In this document: positions 38,101 to 53,100 of the stretch, piece by piece
Position numbering within the stretch: position 1 is the first letter of the stretch
Layout: each line of letters begins with the position of its first letter
From: Liquidambar formosana
Lineage: Eukaryota > Streptophyta > Magnoliopsida > Saxifragales > Altingiaceae
Length of the DNA stretch: 64,000 bases
NCBI GenBank assembly: GCA_039720395.1
Contig: CM077823.1
Location: 9,504,107 to 9,568,106, forward strand
Direction: 5' to 3'
Translations under genes and position numbers: made by a program
The notes under the pieces: generated by a model
What the model was told of the DNA's origin: nothing
Database searches by the model: none
What the model saw: the letters and a program-made list of their open reading frames with translations, nothing else

Positions 38101-41100
38101 AAGATCATACTTCAACTCAAAATTATTGATCATTTGTACCTCAAGCGATTAAGATGGGAAAACAACAAAATCCGACAACATGACCTCATCTTGTTTCAAA
38201 TCTTCTTCCTCAATTTGAAGCTCCTGCACAACATCTTCTTCAATACCCAAATCATTAAAATAGGTACAAGATTCACCTCCAAGTTGTCCTCATCAGGCAT
38301 AAGCTTCTCATGAGATAAAACAATTTCTTGCTCCATAGGACCTTGCTCTTTGAGTATTGCATGATGTACCATTAAAATGCTTCTAGAACTATCAAGTTCC
38401 AGCTTCATAGCCACAATTCTCAAAATATTGATTTCCGATTGGTTGCGGAGTTAGGATTTTTTCTTTATAGTCCCTCATAGAATAGTTCCCCACATAGTAA
38501 TCATGAGAAGAACAATATAATTCTTTGTAGTCACTTGGACAAAATTCATATACCATCAAAATCTTCAAATTTCTCCATAAAGGAAAACAGAATACTACTC
38601 GATTCAGGACATTTATTGTAGACTGCAGCTTGAGTTGATTTGTGAATTTTGGAAAGTGGATAGTATGCTGCCCTTCATTTTTTCAAGAGAAAGTGAAGAG
38701 TTTCTTTTAGCTACTGGCCCAGACTCATTGAATTATATTCTGCTGAATGTTATGCAACCAATCTGCAGCATCATCCTTAAGCTTGAGTCTAACTAGTGGT
38801 CCCCTTCGGCTTCGGTAGCTTTGTAGTAATCAACATAATTATTCAAGTCAATTAACCAATCAAGGAAATCCTCTGCACGCATAGTACCACCGAAATAGGA
38901 GATCCTGTGAAATTTCCTGATACCAAGAACCCTAGGATCGGATTGGTGACCAAACTGTTTCCTAAACACATCTTGTCTAAGATAGTCATAGTATTCACAA
39001 TGGGAATTACAAGAAAACTATTTTGCCCTCCGCAAAAATGGGGTGTCTATAATTAGGAACCTCCTGCTTTATTATGTTTTTTGTTATCCATGTACCGTTC
39101 CTTTTTTATGACATGTACAATTTGTTCAAAATTATAACTTGAACAGAATACAAATATCTATATTTAAAGAAAGCTATATTTGGACTGAAAAAAGAAAATA
39201 AAAAGGGTAAAAGAATAGAACGCTACATCTTTTGTGTCATTGGGCAGGACTTCTAAAGTTCTAATCGATTGAGATTTGAGATCAATAATTAGTAGTTAGT
39301 ACGGGGCTTTGGAAAATCCATTTTCTTGTTTAGTAATTGGCACTATGCCTTCCCAAATTTCTATTACTGCTTGTTAGATATTTTGGTGATCTCAGTTGTT
39401 GGTACCATTTATTGAATGCAGGAACGAAACACATGAAGTCATCAAATATCTAGAGTTCTGTGTTCATCATTTGCTTAATGAGGATACTGGTGTTCACAAC
39501 TTGTTGCTCTCTTTGTATGCCAAGCAGGTTGAGTTGCTTAGTTTAGAATTTTAAATTGAGTTTCTAAAAATGCATGTTTGTATTTATAGTTGCATTTTGT
39601 GGTTTACAAGCTTTCTCATGTGTTATCAATTTATCATTATATTACTTTTTCTTCCTGTGGGTGGGTGTTTGGGTGGGGGGGGGGGGGGGTGTCTCTTGGG
39701 GGCTAAGAACCCACAGCTATGGAGAGCAGAGATGAGAAGGGGAGGTTCATCTGTATTACAACCCTCTTTCGGAGGTCAACTAATTGAACAGGGTAACCCT
39801 AATAATAGTGAGGTCCAATTCTAGTTTCTATTTGGTAGCACAAAATCACTCATGCTCCTTTATGTCTTCCTCTAGAGCAGGACAAATAGCCTCCCCATGA
39901 AGGGCAGTATCCCGACCCTACATCAGTCCAAAATTTCAATGTCCTTCTGTTGCCTTATGCCCATTTAAGGCCGTTTCTCAAACGATCGCACCTTCAAAAT
40001 ACTTCTCCATGTGTAAGAAGACCAAGCATTAGGTTTGCAGTTGATGTTGGAATTTCAATGTACTTACAATGCATTACCTGCACCCATAAGGAGTTCTGTT
40101 TAGAGATTAGCTTCCATCCCAAATTCGCTTAGTGAGTCGTGTTCACTTTACTCATCTGACTAAGATTCAGTCCCCAACTCCTTTAGACTTGCACACCTGA
40201 TTCCAACTTGATTCTTCTTTTCTCATCATAACCACCCCATAGAAAGGTTCTATGACATTTATCCAAAGCTTGATTAATCAACTGGGGAAGTTTCCTAGTC
40301 TGCTTAGAATATAAAACTGGAAGAAGTAAGTAACTAAATCAACACAGTTCTACCAGCTAAGAGAAGATGACCAGCCTTTCAACTTGCAAGTCTTGATTGA
40401 ACCTTTTCAAGGAGGTGGTAATAAGTAGCCTTGGAAACTTGTTTGGTGGATCAGAGAGACCTTCAAACGATGGCTTAGGTCAAAAGTAAGTGGTATGTTG
40501 CAACTTGCAAGCCATGCTTACAGCCTTACTTGTATTGTAAGAAACATTTGGCGAGACAAAAAATTTAGATTTCAGGAAGCTAATGGCTAGGCATATTTTA
40601 GGACATAATAGTAGTAATTTGGTTAAAAGAAGATTCACCAAAAAAGATCATCTGCAAATATCAAGTGAGAAATTGGGGGAGGGGCAAAGATCTAGCAGCC
40701 TTAATTGGCTTCCACTTCTTTTCTGCCAAGCTTTGTGAATTGTTGGAAATATACCACATCCCACATCGCCCAAATATTGGGTTTGACATAGCTTCATGTA
40801 CCTCTTTGGGCCCTCCGCTTGTAAGCTTAGGCTTATAAGTTAGAAACTTCACATGGTATCAGAACATGTTGTTCTTGGCATGGTTCGAAGTCTTGTTTGT
40901 CTTGGACGAGATCTCGCCGAGACAAACCGGTCTCGCCACTGAACGATTCGAGAACTCCCACCGGTACAAATATATCGGAAGAAGTACCCCTCTCGGATGA
41001 GATTACCGTGATCTTGAACGAAACGTGACGAGATCGACGAGAAATCGATGAATCGGTTGGATCCGAACGAGAAATCGTTCGAATCGTACGAGAAATTGCA

Positions 41101-44100
41101 GCTAGGCAGAGAAGACGATACGACCTACCTCGATAACAGCTCAAGCTTCCATTCTCTATTATCGATGGTCAGATGAAGAGGTCTGGGTGGTTCGAATCCA
41201 GATCTAGGCTTCACGCTTCTGTTCTTGCATCGCATTGTCTTCGGTGGCCGGCAGCGGCATCTCTATCGTCTCAGGTGGGCGTCATGGCGTCTCAAGTTAG
41301 CGGCAGAACTCATTTGATCTGATGGTGGGTTGCCTCCAACGACCGACGACGAGCTCTGATGACCTCTCCGCCCGCTCTATGCTTCTCTCTCGACTGTTCG
41401 AGACCCGATGACCTAAGGGGGTTTTAATTTTGGGGGAAAATTTAAGATTAGTGGGGTTCTGGGAAAATAATTACAGTTACTAGTTGTTGTTAGTTAAGTT
41501 AGTAGTCGTTTATTATAATGTTAATAGAAAATGACACTCAATTGTAATTATTTTACATAGCCCAACCAATCTAAAATTCCCCTATTTGTTTTTTATTTTA
41601 ATTTTGTTTCTTTTTTCTTTTTTTTAAAGAAGGGTTGTTGTGTTGACTGACTTGGGAACTACTTTTTTTTTGGCTTTTTCGTTCTTTTTTTTTTTTTTTT
41701 TTGCAATTAACAACTTATAGGTTCGTGGCCTTACACTTTTTACAAAAAAAAAAAAAAAAAAAAACAAATAATCATGAACTTATAAATATATATTATTTTT
41801 GATTTTATAAATAATAAATTTTTTTTAATTTCGAAAATACTGATTTTTTAAATTAGAAAATTGTTGAACGTTTTTTTAATCATCATGAACTTATAAATAT
41901 GCATAAATAGTTTGCAAAATTATTTTTTGTTGATATATGATATTTATTTATGCTCTTTGAGATTATATTAGATATCTAAAACATAAAGATAGTGTTCTTT
42001 CATGATATATTAGCGTGCTAGCGCCTATTTTTATGTTTTATTTTGCTTATTTGATGGCTCCAATGTAATCATCATATTTTTTACAAATTCTCCATGATTT
42101 TTTTGAATTTTTTCATGCATAAAGTTGCATCTCGCCTGAGACGCGACGAGTTGGGCGAGACCGAGATGAACGAGACCGAAACGAGACGAGGACCGTGACT
42201 GAGACTTTGAACCATGGTTCTTGGGCCTATTGAGCCCATATTTGTTGCCAACGTGACATGCCTATGTTAAGCTTGCATGTGAGGGGGAGTGTTGAAAATA
42301 TACCACATCCCACATCTCCCAAATATTGGGTTTGACATAGCTTCATATACCTGTTTGGGCCCTCCACTTGTAAGCTTAGGCTTATAAGTTGGAAACTTCA
42401 CATGAATCAACTGGGATAACTTCTCAATGCAAAGCACAAACAGGTAGGAAGACAAGGGACTTCCTTGCCTTCCCTTTCCAGGTTTAGAAGTCTCTATTTT
42501 CCCCATTCCAAAACAAAGACAGATGTTTACTGTTAACACAGAACATAACTAAATTAATCCAACATTGGGGCAGTTTATCTTCCACTAACATTGAGTGTTG
42601 CATTCATACAATAAAATATGGGGTTAAGTTGAATTCTTGCCGAGACTTCTCCAACATTGGGGCAGGTTATCTTCGACCAACATTGAGTGTAAGAACTGCC
42701 AACTAATGTTGTTGCATTCCTTCTCTAAATCAACTTTTAAGGCCATACTCCCAGTCCTTGGGTCCTTATACCAGCCCAGGCAGGCTTGTGAGTGTAGAGT
42801 GTAGTGAAAGGGTAAGGGATGGATCTCTAAGTTGTCGAAATACCAAGCTTCTAAAGGAGACACCTCAGACAAGGATAAACTCTTATTGAAAGAGAAAGGC
42901 CATAGGCCCAAATAAGCTTCTATTGACGAAAATAAGCTAGTTAACCTTTTTTTGCAACGTAAACTTTATTTGCCATGTGTTGGTTCCTTGATAAATATTT
43001 AGGCCATGTAAACACTAATCAAATTTAGAATTTCGTGGATAATAGGAATATTGTCCATTGTCAATCTGCCTGGGACGAAACTCCTTTGAGAATGTGTAAT
43101 CAACATCGGTCAAAGGGGCCTCAGTCTATTGACTAAGACTCTGGATGAGTTTCATTCAGACATTACGTTACATAAAAAGCTTATGTGATGAAAATGGATG
43201 ATGTCTTCAGGGCTGGGCACTTTTGGAATCATTGAAATGAGTGTATCGTTTAGTCCCTCAGGCACATAACCATTTTGAAAAGTTGATTTGATCTATATCT
43301 GGAACACTTTGACCAACCACACCCTATAATTTGTGGTAGAAGACGTCTTGTAGGCCATCCAGACCTAGGGCTTTGTGAGGAGCCAGAGAATGGACCCTTC
43401 TTTAACTTCCAGGGCCTCCAACTCACTAGTAGCAAGAGCAGGAAAGTAAGAGCTCGAGTGATCTAGGAAAGTATTCACCTCAATAGCAGAGTAGAGATTC
43501 TTAAAATGATCAAGGACCATTTGCTTCAACTGGGAGAGGTTAGTTACACTGCTCACCATGCTTTATTTCAGAGCTTCAATTTTGTTTCTTCTACGCCTTA
43601 CCAGAATTTAGTGTGAAAATGAAGCTTGTGTTCCAGAGTTCCAGTCACCATATTTCAGCCAGTTAACTCTAGATTTTTGAAACCACAACAGCTCTTCTTG
43701 GGGAAAAACCTCATTATAGTTTTTAATAAGATCCCTTTCGAGCTTGAGAGGAAGGGATATGGCTTAGTTCCAAAGCTTTCTGACTCCCTTTGATTCTGGC
43801 CAAGATTCTTCTCTTATTTTGAGAAATGTTGCCAATGGCCTTCTTTTTGCATTGTCTCAAGTCTTCGACAAAATTCTCAGTATTAGTAGCTAGGTTGGGT
43901 TCTAATCAATGTTTTTAAAGGCGAAAGCAGTAGGCAAGGCGTTTTACTACTTGCAAAGCGAGGTGTAAGCCTCAAGGCATAAGGTGTAAGCCTTTCAATT
44001 TGTAATTTCGTTTTAAAAGAGAGAGAAAAAAGTAGTAGCATTTTGAAAATTAATTAATACCACAAAGATTAAAAAAGTATATAAGCATTTTTGCGACATT

Positions 44101-47100
44101 TAAAATCATAGTAGTATAATTATTTAAAGATTGTTGGGAAGTCCCACATCCCAAATAGTTTAAATATAAAAAGTTGATATGGCTTAATATACCTGTTTGG
44201 GCCCTCCACCTAAGAGCTTAGGCTTTTAGGTTGGAAACTTAACATGGTATCAGAGCCAGTTATTGTTGTTGTTGTTGTTGTTGGGCCTATTTCGTTCGTG
44301 AGCCCGTTGTTGTTGTCCACGTGACAGGCCCGTTGTTGTCGTGTTAAGCCTGCACGTGAGGGGAAGTGTTGGGAAGTCCCACATCCCACATTGTTTAAAT
44401 ATAAAAAGTTGATATGGCTTAATATACCTGTTTGGGCCCTCACCTAAGAGCTTAGGCTTTTAGGTTGGAAACTTAACAAAGACAAAGGTTCATATTACAT
44501 CATGGATTAAGTTATACAAAAATTGTACGTAAACATGTAAAAAAAGGTCTTGAACATAATTCTACTAATATACATGGTTTGATATGAAATGTTTAAAAAT
44601 AAATTAAACATGGTTGAAACTTATATAATGCTGTCAAATAACCAAAAAAATTAAATTAAATTAAATCAAAAGGTTTAGCAGAAGGTCACATGAGGCGTAT
44701 GCCTGATGTGCTAAGGCGTAAAAAGCGCACCTTTGACTATGCCTCAACCAATGAGGCGTATGCCTAATGAGAGCCTTGCTTAATTTTTTAAGCCTTAACG
44801 CGTTTTGGAACAGACTTGCCCCAAGGCGAGCCTCAAAAGAGCTTTTTAAAACAATGGTTCTGATTTGCTCCAAAGCTCTTCAACCAAACTGTTGAAACTG
44901 AATATGGATTGGCTGGCTATAGGCTTAGTCCTAAAAGCTAGGTTGAATTGTATACCAAGGACAATACTTGTTTGGTGGGAAGGCTTTTTTTATTTCCCTT
45001 ATCTCTTTAATGTAGTCTTTGGCTGATATATATGATACACATGTTATTAAATTACCAAATATTTCCATCCAAACACTGAAACCTCCTTATGGTTCAGAAC
45101 TCCAAAATTTTCATTCAATGGTTCGTTGCTACCAAAATAATGTCCTTTCAATTGAAATTTTGTAATTTTCAATGCTTTTCAGTGAGGCTGTTTCAAAAAA
45201 GACTCTAAAAGTATCAAGGATATTAATTTTGTGTGTCATTTATAAATTTTGTGAATCATATCATATGGTAGAAGGGATTCAAGCTTGATTCTGAGTCTTA
45301 CAATAAAAGTTTTACAGTTTTGCCTCATTCCCCATTCAATTCATATAAATGCTTTCGTTATTCTTAGATATTATAGAAGAAACTGTAGACATGTAGATTT
45401 ATGGTTAAGTCCATGAATCAATTTTTCTAAATGATGTGATAATTTAATTAATGTAATTTAAACTGTCAGTATAAATTTTTTTGGTTTTTTTTTTCTTTAT
45501 TTAGTTATGGATTTATTATTATTTATCTTTTTAGTAAGCTCTATTTTGCACTATGATTTTCAAGATTGAATTAATGGTGTGAAGTTCCATTGATTATGGA
45601 CTTTGGCTCCATATATGTGTTTATATTGATGATGGTATACATTATCAGTTTATTTTACAAGAACAATTCACATGTAACTTTTCATTTTATCTCATCTTTT
45701 AGTTGCGAGTGTTTGTCACTATTTGTAAAATTTTAAGTTCATGCCAGTTTCTTCTGTCTACTATTGCACTAGCATATTTAATTTGGGTTTTTGTGTAAAC
45801 CTTCATCATATTCAATTAATCATTTATTCCTTTACCTTTCTATCCTAGAATTTTTTCCTTTTTTAAATGTTTTTTACCGTTACCAAAATGTATTGTCATT
45901 TCCATCAAGTTTTCAATAAGTTTTTACCGAAACTTATTAATCTCTTCACAGACCATGACCACTAATAAAAACAAAATTTAATTCCTTACTGTACGTTTTA
46001 AAATCAAGGCTGGGCCAAGTCAAAATTTGTTGACCTGCAGACTTGCACGAGTCTCATTTTAAGGAAGAAAGTTCAACGTTTATTTGCAGTTGTTTAGTAA
46101 ACTTCAAGGCACAGGTAAATATTGGATTGTTTAATAGTGATATATTCATTTAATAGAAAATCTTAGACATTGAAAGATACAAAAAGAATTTTTAATTTCA
46201 ATTTGCTCACCATTAATGCAACATCACATTATGCTTTAACATTCCAGATCATTATCTGCTTATATCAAACTACTTGCATTCGTCAGTTCTAGTAAAACCT
46301 TGTGCTTATTAAACAAAAAGTAGAGTAAAATTGCATTTATGAATTTAATATCAGTTTTCTTTTGATGTTAAAATCAGGATAATGATAGTGCACTTTTGCG
46401 TTTCTTGCAATGCAAGTTTGGAAAAGGTCGTGCAAATGGCCCTGAGTTTTTCTATGACCCTAAGTATGCATTACGCCTTTGCCTGAAGGAAAAGAGAATG
46501 CGTGCCTGTGTTCATATATATAGCATGATGTCTATGCATGAAGAAGCAGTTGCTCTTGCTCTACAGGTAATAATCAGTGCTAATGTGATTCCTTTGTTTT
46601 ATTTCTTTTTGGTGGAACTTAGTTGATTGATTACTTCTCCATTAGCAGTTCTGTCATTTTGTATGCTGTTCTACTTGTTGCTTGTCCACTCTTATTGGTG
46701 TAATTTTCAGTACTAAATTACTAATTATGCATTGTTTGATTATATACCACATGGGCGTTTTCCCATTTAAGTTATGAACTTGTATTTGATAAATATGAAT
46801 AAATAATTGGGGTATTAAATGCCTATAGCAATGTGTTAGTAGTAGCCTAGTAGGGTTATTTATCTCCTTTTAACTCCCCTATTAGTTTGATATAGATTTT
46901 AAGACACAAATGGGTATTTATGTTCTTTTAACTCTCCTATTAGTTTGATATAGATATTAAGAGACACTGTACAACTCTCTATTCACTACTTGTTATCTCT
47001 CTTCTCTTTCTTCTTCTTTCCCTCCTTATTTATACTTTTTCTCATTTACGTAAAAGCCAAGTTGGTATCAAGCTATTTGATCCAAAGAACACAACTGAAC

Positions 47101-50100
47101 AATGGGAAATGCTTTCTTGGTCAAATGCTGATGTTAGCACCTGTGGATAGGCGAGGTTCTTTCTATTGTGGTGTTAACGTATGTTAGTTACTACACTCAT
47201 GGTTCAAAGTCACAGCTGGAACCAGGACGTCTCGCCCGAGACGTATTGGTCTTGAAGGCTTCCGTTAAGACACGTTACAGTGGTACAAAAGTATCTCGCC
47301 AATTTCTCGTCACAGCCGTGACGGCAATATCTCGCCGTGATCTTGTCGTGACATTTCGAGACAAAAAAAAAGTTATGCAAAGGCTACTCTACAAAGCTCC
47401 AAAGTCCCCCTCCAGTGAAGCTTTTCCAGAGCTCTGTTGATGTTTTTTGAAAAAGCATCAACCACAAGTCACAAGTCCACAACCCTGTGAACAATAAACC
47501 CCAAATTGAAGACTAAGTAGTGAGTAGGAAAGGAAAAAACCCACCAAACCCCAAATTTGGTACGTACCTGGAGAAGTGGAGCTGATGTGGAAAAAAGCCC
47601 ATCAACCCTGATGTCGTCGATCGAGTCCTAGTGTCGCCGATCGAGTCTACCATCATCTTCCATCGCTTGGTCTGGCTGTCTCGCATCGTCGCCTCCCTGG
47701 AGTGAGTCTCAAGCTCTCAAACAAGCCCCTACCGGCGCCGATCGAAGCTCGCCATTGTCGCTCGAGGCCGCCGTCGTCACTTGAGGCTTGTCGTCGACGC
47801 CGATCGAGTCTTGCCATCGCTGGTCAGTCCTCGTTCCTCCCTCGACTCCTTTTGAGCCTTCACTGATCCCTCGGGTTGGGTGGGTAGGTATGTCTAAAGT
47901 GTAAAGGTAAGTGAGTCTTAACTCTTAAGTACTTAAGAGTTAAGTTTTTTTTTTTCCCCTCTTTGCTTGCTTTTGTTTTTCTTTTACTAGATTATACTTA
48001 ATTCAACATATTCTCTTCCTTTTTTTTTTTTTTTTTAATGTCTTATATTCCTATTAGTTAAGTGCTTTAGGGTTTTCAAAAGCTGTATTTATTTATTTTT
48101 TTTACAAATTTTTTTTGTTCTAATTAGAAAAATAGAAGAAAATATTCAACATATTTAATTGTTTATCAAAACTTAATTAAATTGATATATGTTAAAGATT
48201 GAAAATAAATGAGTATATTTCATTTTTAATTTTGATTGAAAATAAAAATTTATTCTATTTTTTTTCTAATAATAAATTTTCAAAAAAACACAATATATTC
48301 TTATATTCCTATTACTATACTAGTTAAGTACTTTAGGGTTTCAAAAGCTGTATTTTTGCAATTTTTTTTTTTTTTTTGTTCTAATTAGAAAAATAGAAGA
48401 AAATATTCAACATATTTAATTGTTTATCAAAAATTAATTAAATTGATATATGTTAAAGGTTGAAAATAAATGAGTATATTTCATTCTTAATTTTGATTGA
48501 AAATAAAAATTTATTCTATTTTTTTCTAATAATAAATTTATTGTTTTTTTGAAAAGAAAAAAAAAACACAATATATTCTTATATTCCTATTAGTTAAGTA
48601 TTTTAGAAAAATAAAACTGAAAATTGTAGCTATTGGTTGAAATAAGTGAATCTATACTCTATAGTATGTGATAAATCATCAATAATGGGATCAACGATGT
48701 CAATTTATTTGCAATTAAGATGAAAATAATCCTATTTTTAATTGTGTTAAAAAAAAAAAAAAATCATTGGTTTTTTTATTTTATATTTTTAATTGCATGG
48801 TCATGGATAATTAGTAGTAATGTTTGTAACATCGGTTATTTTTAGGATGGCACATCAAGATATTGGTTGGGAGCATGTTGTTCCCTTTGAGGGAAATAAA
48901 TGAAAGCCAATGTGTAAGTACTGTGGCAAAGTGATGAATGTAGGCATCACAAGATTAAAACAGCACCTTGGTGGGGTAACTGGTGAAGTGGATGCTTGTA
49001 CTCAATGTCCAAAACCAATTAGAGAGCTCATGAGGAAGCATATTTCAGAAGGCATCAAAACCAGAGAAGAGATAAAGAGGAAAAAAGAACAAGTGATTAA
49101 CAGCCTAACAGATGAAGCTGAATATGATAGGAAGCCTATGCGAGGTCTTGAAGATTATGAGCAGGAGCAAGGGGGTTATGATGATGGTATGTCTAGAGAG
49201 GAGATGCATGAATTGAGAATGGCTATGAGAGAGAGCCGTAGGATTGCACAACAAGAGGATGATTTTCGCAGGTATTTAGTATTTGAAATAAGAGGTCATC
49301 CATTTAGACCTTCCCAAGATGGTACTAGTCCTTCTGACCCTCCTGGTTTTGGGACCTGGACCTTAGGTCAAAGTGAATATGACCTCCCCTCATCAGTCTT
49401 TCAAATTGCGAGATTCTTCACAGAATGCTACAGCTGATTTGAGAGGTGTTGATCCCTTTCTTTACAGGCCCAAATCATCCGAATATAAAAAAGTGAAGGA
49501 TATGTTTTTTAAAGAGAATGTGAAAAAGGTTGGAAAAGCAATTTCTAAATTTTTCATGTTCAATGCAATTCCTTTTAATGCAGCTGATAGTGGGCCATAC
49601 TACTAGGTGATGATTGATACCATTGCCTAGGTTGGGTCAGGCATTAGGGGCCTCAAGATATCAAATTGGGGGAATTTATCTGAGAGAACAGCTAGATGAG
49701 TTGAATGGTTATATAGTAGAATCACAGAAAAAATGGGCAGAATACGATTGTACACTAATGTGTGATGGGTGGTCCTCCCGTAACAAACACTCCATCGTCA
49801 ACTTTATGATATACTGCGACCGTGAGATGTTGTTCCACAAATCAGTGGACACAACTGGGGAGTCCAAAACTGCTGAGTACATCTATCACTTTATGGATAA
49901 TGTAGTTAAAGAGGTGGGTGAAGAAAATGTTGTGCAAATTGTGACTGATAATGAGGCTGCCTTCGAGGTTGCTAGGAAAAAGCTTATGAAAAGGAGGAAG
50001 CACATGTTCTGGTCTCCATGTGCTGCCCATTGGATTGACTTGATGCTTGAGGAGATTAGTCAAGTAAACATGGTGAAGGCTGTGATTGAGGATACACGTA

Positions 50101-53100
50101 AGATCACAAGCTTTATTTACAATAGTGATCAGCTTGTCAATGTATTGAGGAAATACACAGAAGGTCAGGAGCTCCTTCGATTGGGGATCACCCGTTTTGC
50201 GACCGAATACATAGCTATTGAGAGCCTACTTTGATATCGACAACAGTTAAAGAGGATGTTCTCTTAACCTGAGTGGCAGGAGTTGTCGTATGTCCGAGCT
50301 GGGGTTAGGAGGGGGTTGGCTAGCACTGTGTCTGATCTTGTATTGACTGATCAATTTTCGAGAAGGGTGGAGGAAGTTTGCAAGGTCATGGAGCCATTGG
50401 TAAAAGTTTTGAAGATGGTCGATCAAGACCAAAAGCTGACATTAGGGGTTGTATATGATTGCATGAATAGAGCAAAATTGGCAATCAAATTGTCGGTGAA
50501 GGGCTACAAGAAGTATTGGAAAATCATTGATGAGAGATGGGATCATCAGCTACATGCACACTTACATGTTGCAGGTACCCAAAAAAAACATGTTTAATTT
50601 AATATTTGAGTTCATTAAATATAATCGTTCTTCTAAACTTTTACAATTAAAAATATTGCAGCCTACTTCTTAAACCCATCGTGCTAATACCATAAAGAGT
50701 TCAATAACGCTGAAGAGGTACGAACAGGGTTAAAAGAAGTAATTAAACATCTAGAGCTAGATTTGGACAAACAATCAAAGGCGATTAATGAAGTAAGTTT
50801 AGTTTAAAGTTCTCAATAATCTAATTATCGTATAATTTTTAAGGAAAACTGCATAGTATAATTCGGATGTTTTTGTATTTAGATTAAACTGTTTAGAGAA
50901 AGAAAGGGCGAATTTAATGATCTATTGATGAGGAGAGCAGTATCCAGTTGTCTGCTAGGTTCAACACAAATCAACAATTAATTTATGATTATTCAATTGA
51001 TTCCAAAATTTATAAATTGAAATGGGTTAATATTTGTTTTTGTAGCTAAGTGGTGGTCTAATTATGGGGGATCTGCTCCAAATTTGAGGAAGATTGCAGT
51101 AAAAATTATGAGTCAAACATGTTCCTCTTCAGGATGTGAGAGGAATTGAAGTACTTTCGCCTTGATCCACACCAAAATCCGAAACCATCTGGCTATGGAT
51201 AAATTGTAAGCTCTTGTATATGTGCACTACAATCTACGGCTTCGGGTTAGAAATTTAATACAAAATGGATAAAAATGATGATCACTACAATCCCATTGAC
51301 CTTACCCATATTTTTTATGATGAGGATATATTGGATGAATGGATTCGGGAGAAGGATGACCCTAATCTTAGACTTAGTCCAGATGAACCATGGTTTCAGC
51401 AAAGTCTGAGTGAGCACTCTTCTAAAGAAGCACAAGCTACACAACATCACAATTTAGAACCAAGGGATAGTGGTCACAATACCATTTGTTCATAGAGGGA
51501 GAATATAGAAACATCTCAGCGCAATGGCAAAGGCAAACAAAAGGCAATGGTGCCAGTTAGTGATTCATCTAGTAGCAGTAGGAGTAGGAGTAGGAGTAAA
51601 AGTAAAAGTAATGATAATGATGGCAATGGTGTTGGAGGTGGAGGCACTGGTGGTGCTCCTGACACAAGGATGACATGGGCTTAGGGTGATTAAGGATATA
51701 TTTGCACGTAAGACACAGACCATGGATATAGACCCATGGATGCTCGGAGAACGTTCTGGAATCGATTGGTTGACTTTCCTAGTGATGATGATGTTGATAG
51801 TCACCCAAACCATAGGCATGGCCACAATCTTGGTGTTAATCCTACTCAGATAGATCTTCAAATGCGTGGTATAAATTTGCCAAGGTCTATCCAGACCAAA
51901 CCGTAATCCAAGATCTACTAGCATAAGCAGAAGTGTTCACAATTATGGTCTTCCAATTCCTAACCCACAAATGCCTTGTATGCGTGAGAGATCTACTAGC
52001 GTCACTAGTGGTCATTTCTATGATCATCAACAAGATTATCAACATAGGAATGAATCTGGCAGCAATAGCAGGAGATATGGATATTCTGACTATGGTGGAT
52101 CGTTCGACATTTCTAGTGGCCCGACAAGTTATGGCTATGAACATTATGGCAGAAGCTCAATTGATAGTACAAGACCAGATATTCCATTGCCCCAAGTCCC
52201 CCAACTAGGATTTCCAGTACCCCCATTAGTTATAATTCAATTTCGACTTCCCAAGACCCATTTGCAGGATTTGCATTTTCTTTGTTCTACTACCCACCTC
52301 AAAATCAATACCACCCGCCTCAGTCTGGGCCTAGGGATTATGATGACTTTGAGCCTCACTGTCACTCAACATGGGAGTGAGCCATAGGTAAAAGGTATGT
52401 GGAATGTATTCTAGTAGTCAAGTGTTCTTTTTTTACATTCTTAATTTATTTTACTGAATCTTTGGGATGATTTTGATTTATATGACTTATATTCTATATC
52501 TAAGACTTAAATATTGAGTTTCTTATTACTTACACAGTGCAGTGCTACCTGTTTTGATACTTTTAACCATTTTATATGTTCTAGATTATTTGTTTTACTT
52601 GTTTTATGTTTCCAAAGTGATTGCTCTATTTTTTTTATTTTCCCATGATTTTTCCGGATTTTTTTTAGCCTTCCTTCATGCTTAATGTTGCGTCTCACCT
52701 CAGACGTGACGAGACAGCCGTGACTATGATGACCGTGACCATTACGTGACAGCGTCCGTGACCGTGACTTTGAACCATGACTACACTAGGACTGTCAATA
52801 TTGAGGTGTACTTGTTTGGAAGTGAATGGAAAACAATAGTAATATAGCCATTCTAAAATACTAAGTCTTGTGATTTTTAGGATGATAGTAGAGAGTTGAA
52901 TTTGAAAGAAAGAATGAGGCAATTGTGAAGAATGTCTATAAGGAGTGACAATAGTTAAGTACTCAAGTTCTGAGCCATATTTCAGACTTTTGACTTAGTA
53001 TATGTTATGTCGTTTGATAGTTGGTTCTTAGAAATAAGGTAATATAGTAATGTTTTGTAAGGGCTATGACTTAGAATTATTAAGGACTTAAATATCGATA

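Larger units (their letters stand above)
39800..44985 (-). pseudogene. L1-type LINE ORF2 (reverse transcriptase and downstream), antisense, interrupted
   Basis: Minus-strand pieces from right to left: '[19 protein letters not shown]' and '[11 protein letters not shown]' (about 43680-43570), '[19 protein letters not shown]' (43510-43450), RT motif '[18 protein letters not shown]' (about 42760-42700), RT '[19 protein letters not shown]' (42480-42420), and '[15 protein letters not shown]' (about 40105-40050). This is plant L1 order. It is broken by a TRIM (40741-42402) and a hAT-like element (43907-44856), and by many stops. The + strand of VPS18 intron 18 reads it backward. Confidence 0.8.
47198..52779 (+). 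mobile_element. hAT DNA transposon, 5,582 bp, complete ends, decayed transposase
   Basis: Termini CATGGTTCAAAGTCAC and GTGACTTTGAACCATG are a perfect 16-bp inverted pair. Perfect 8-bp duplication ACTACACT at 47190-47197 and 52780-52787. Both ends repeat 'gtgac', 'ctcgcc' and 'gagac' motifs, and 'gatcgagtc' repeats lie at 47580-47840. It encodes a BED/DUF659/HATC transposase with stops. It has the same termini as the 1.34-kb element at 40879. Confidence 0.95.
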
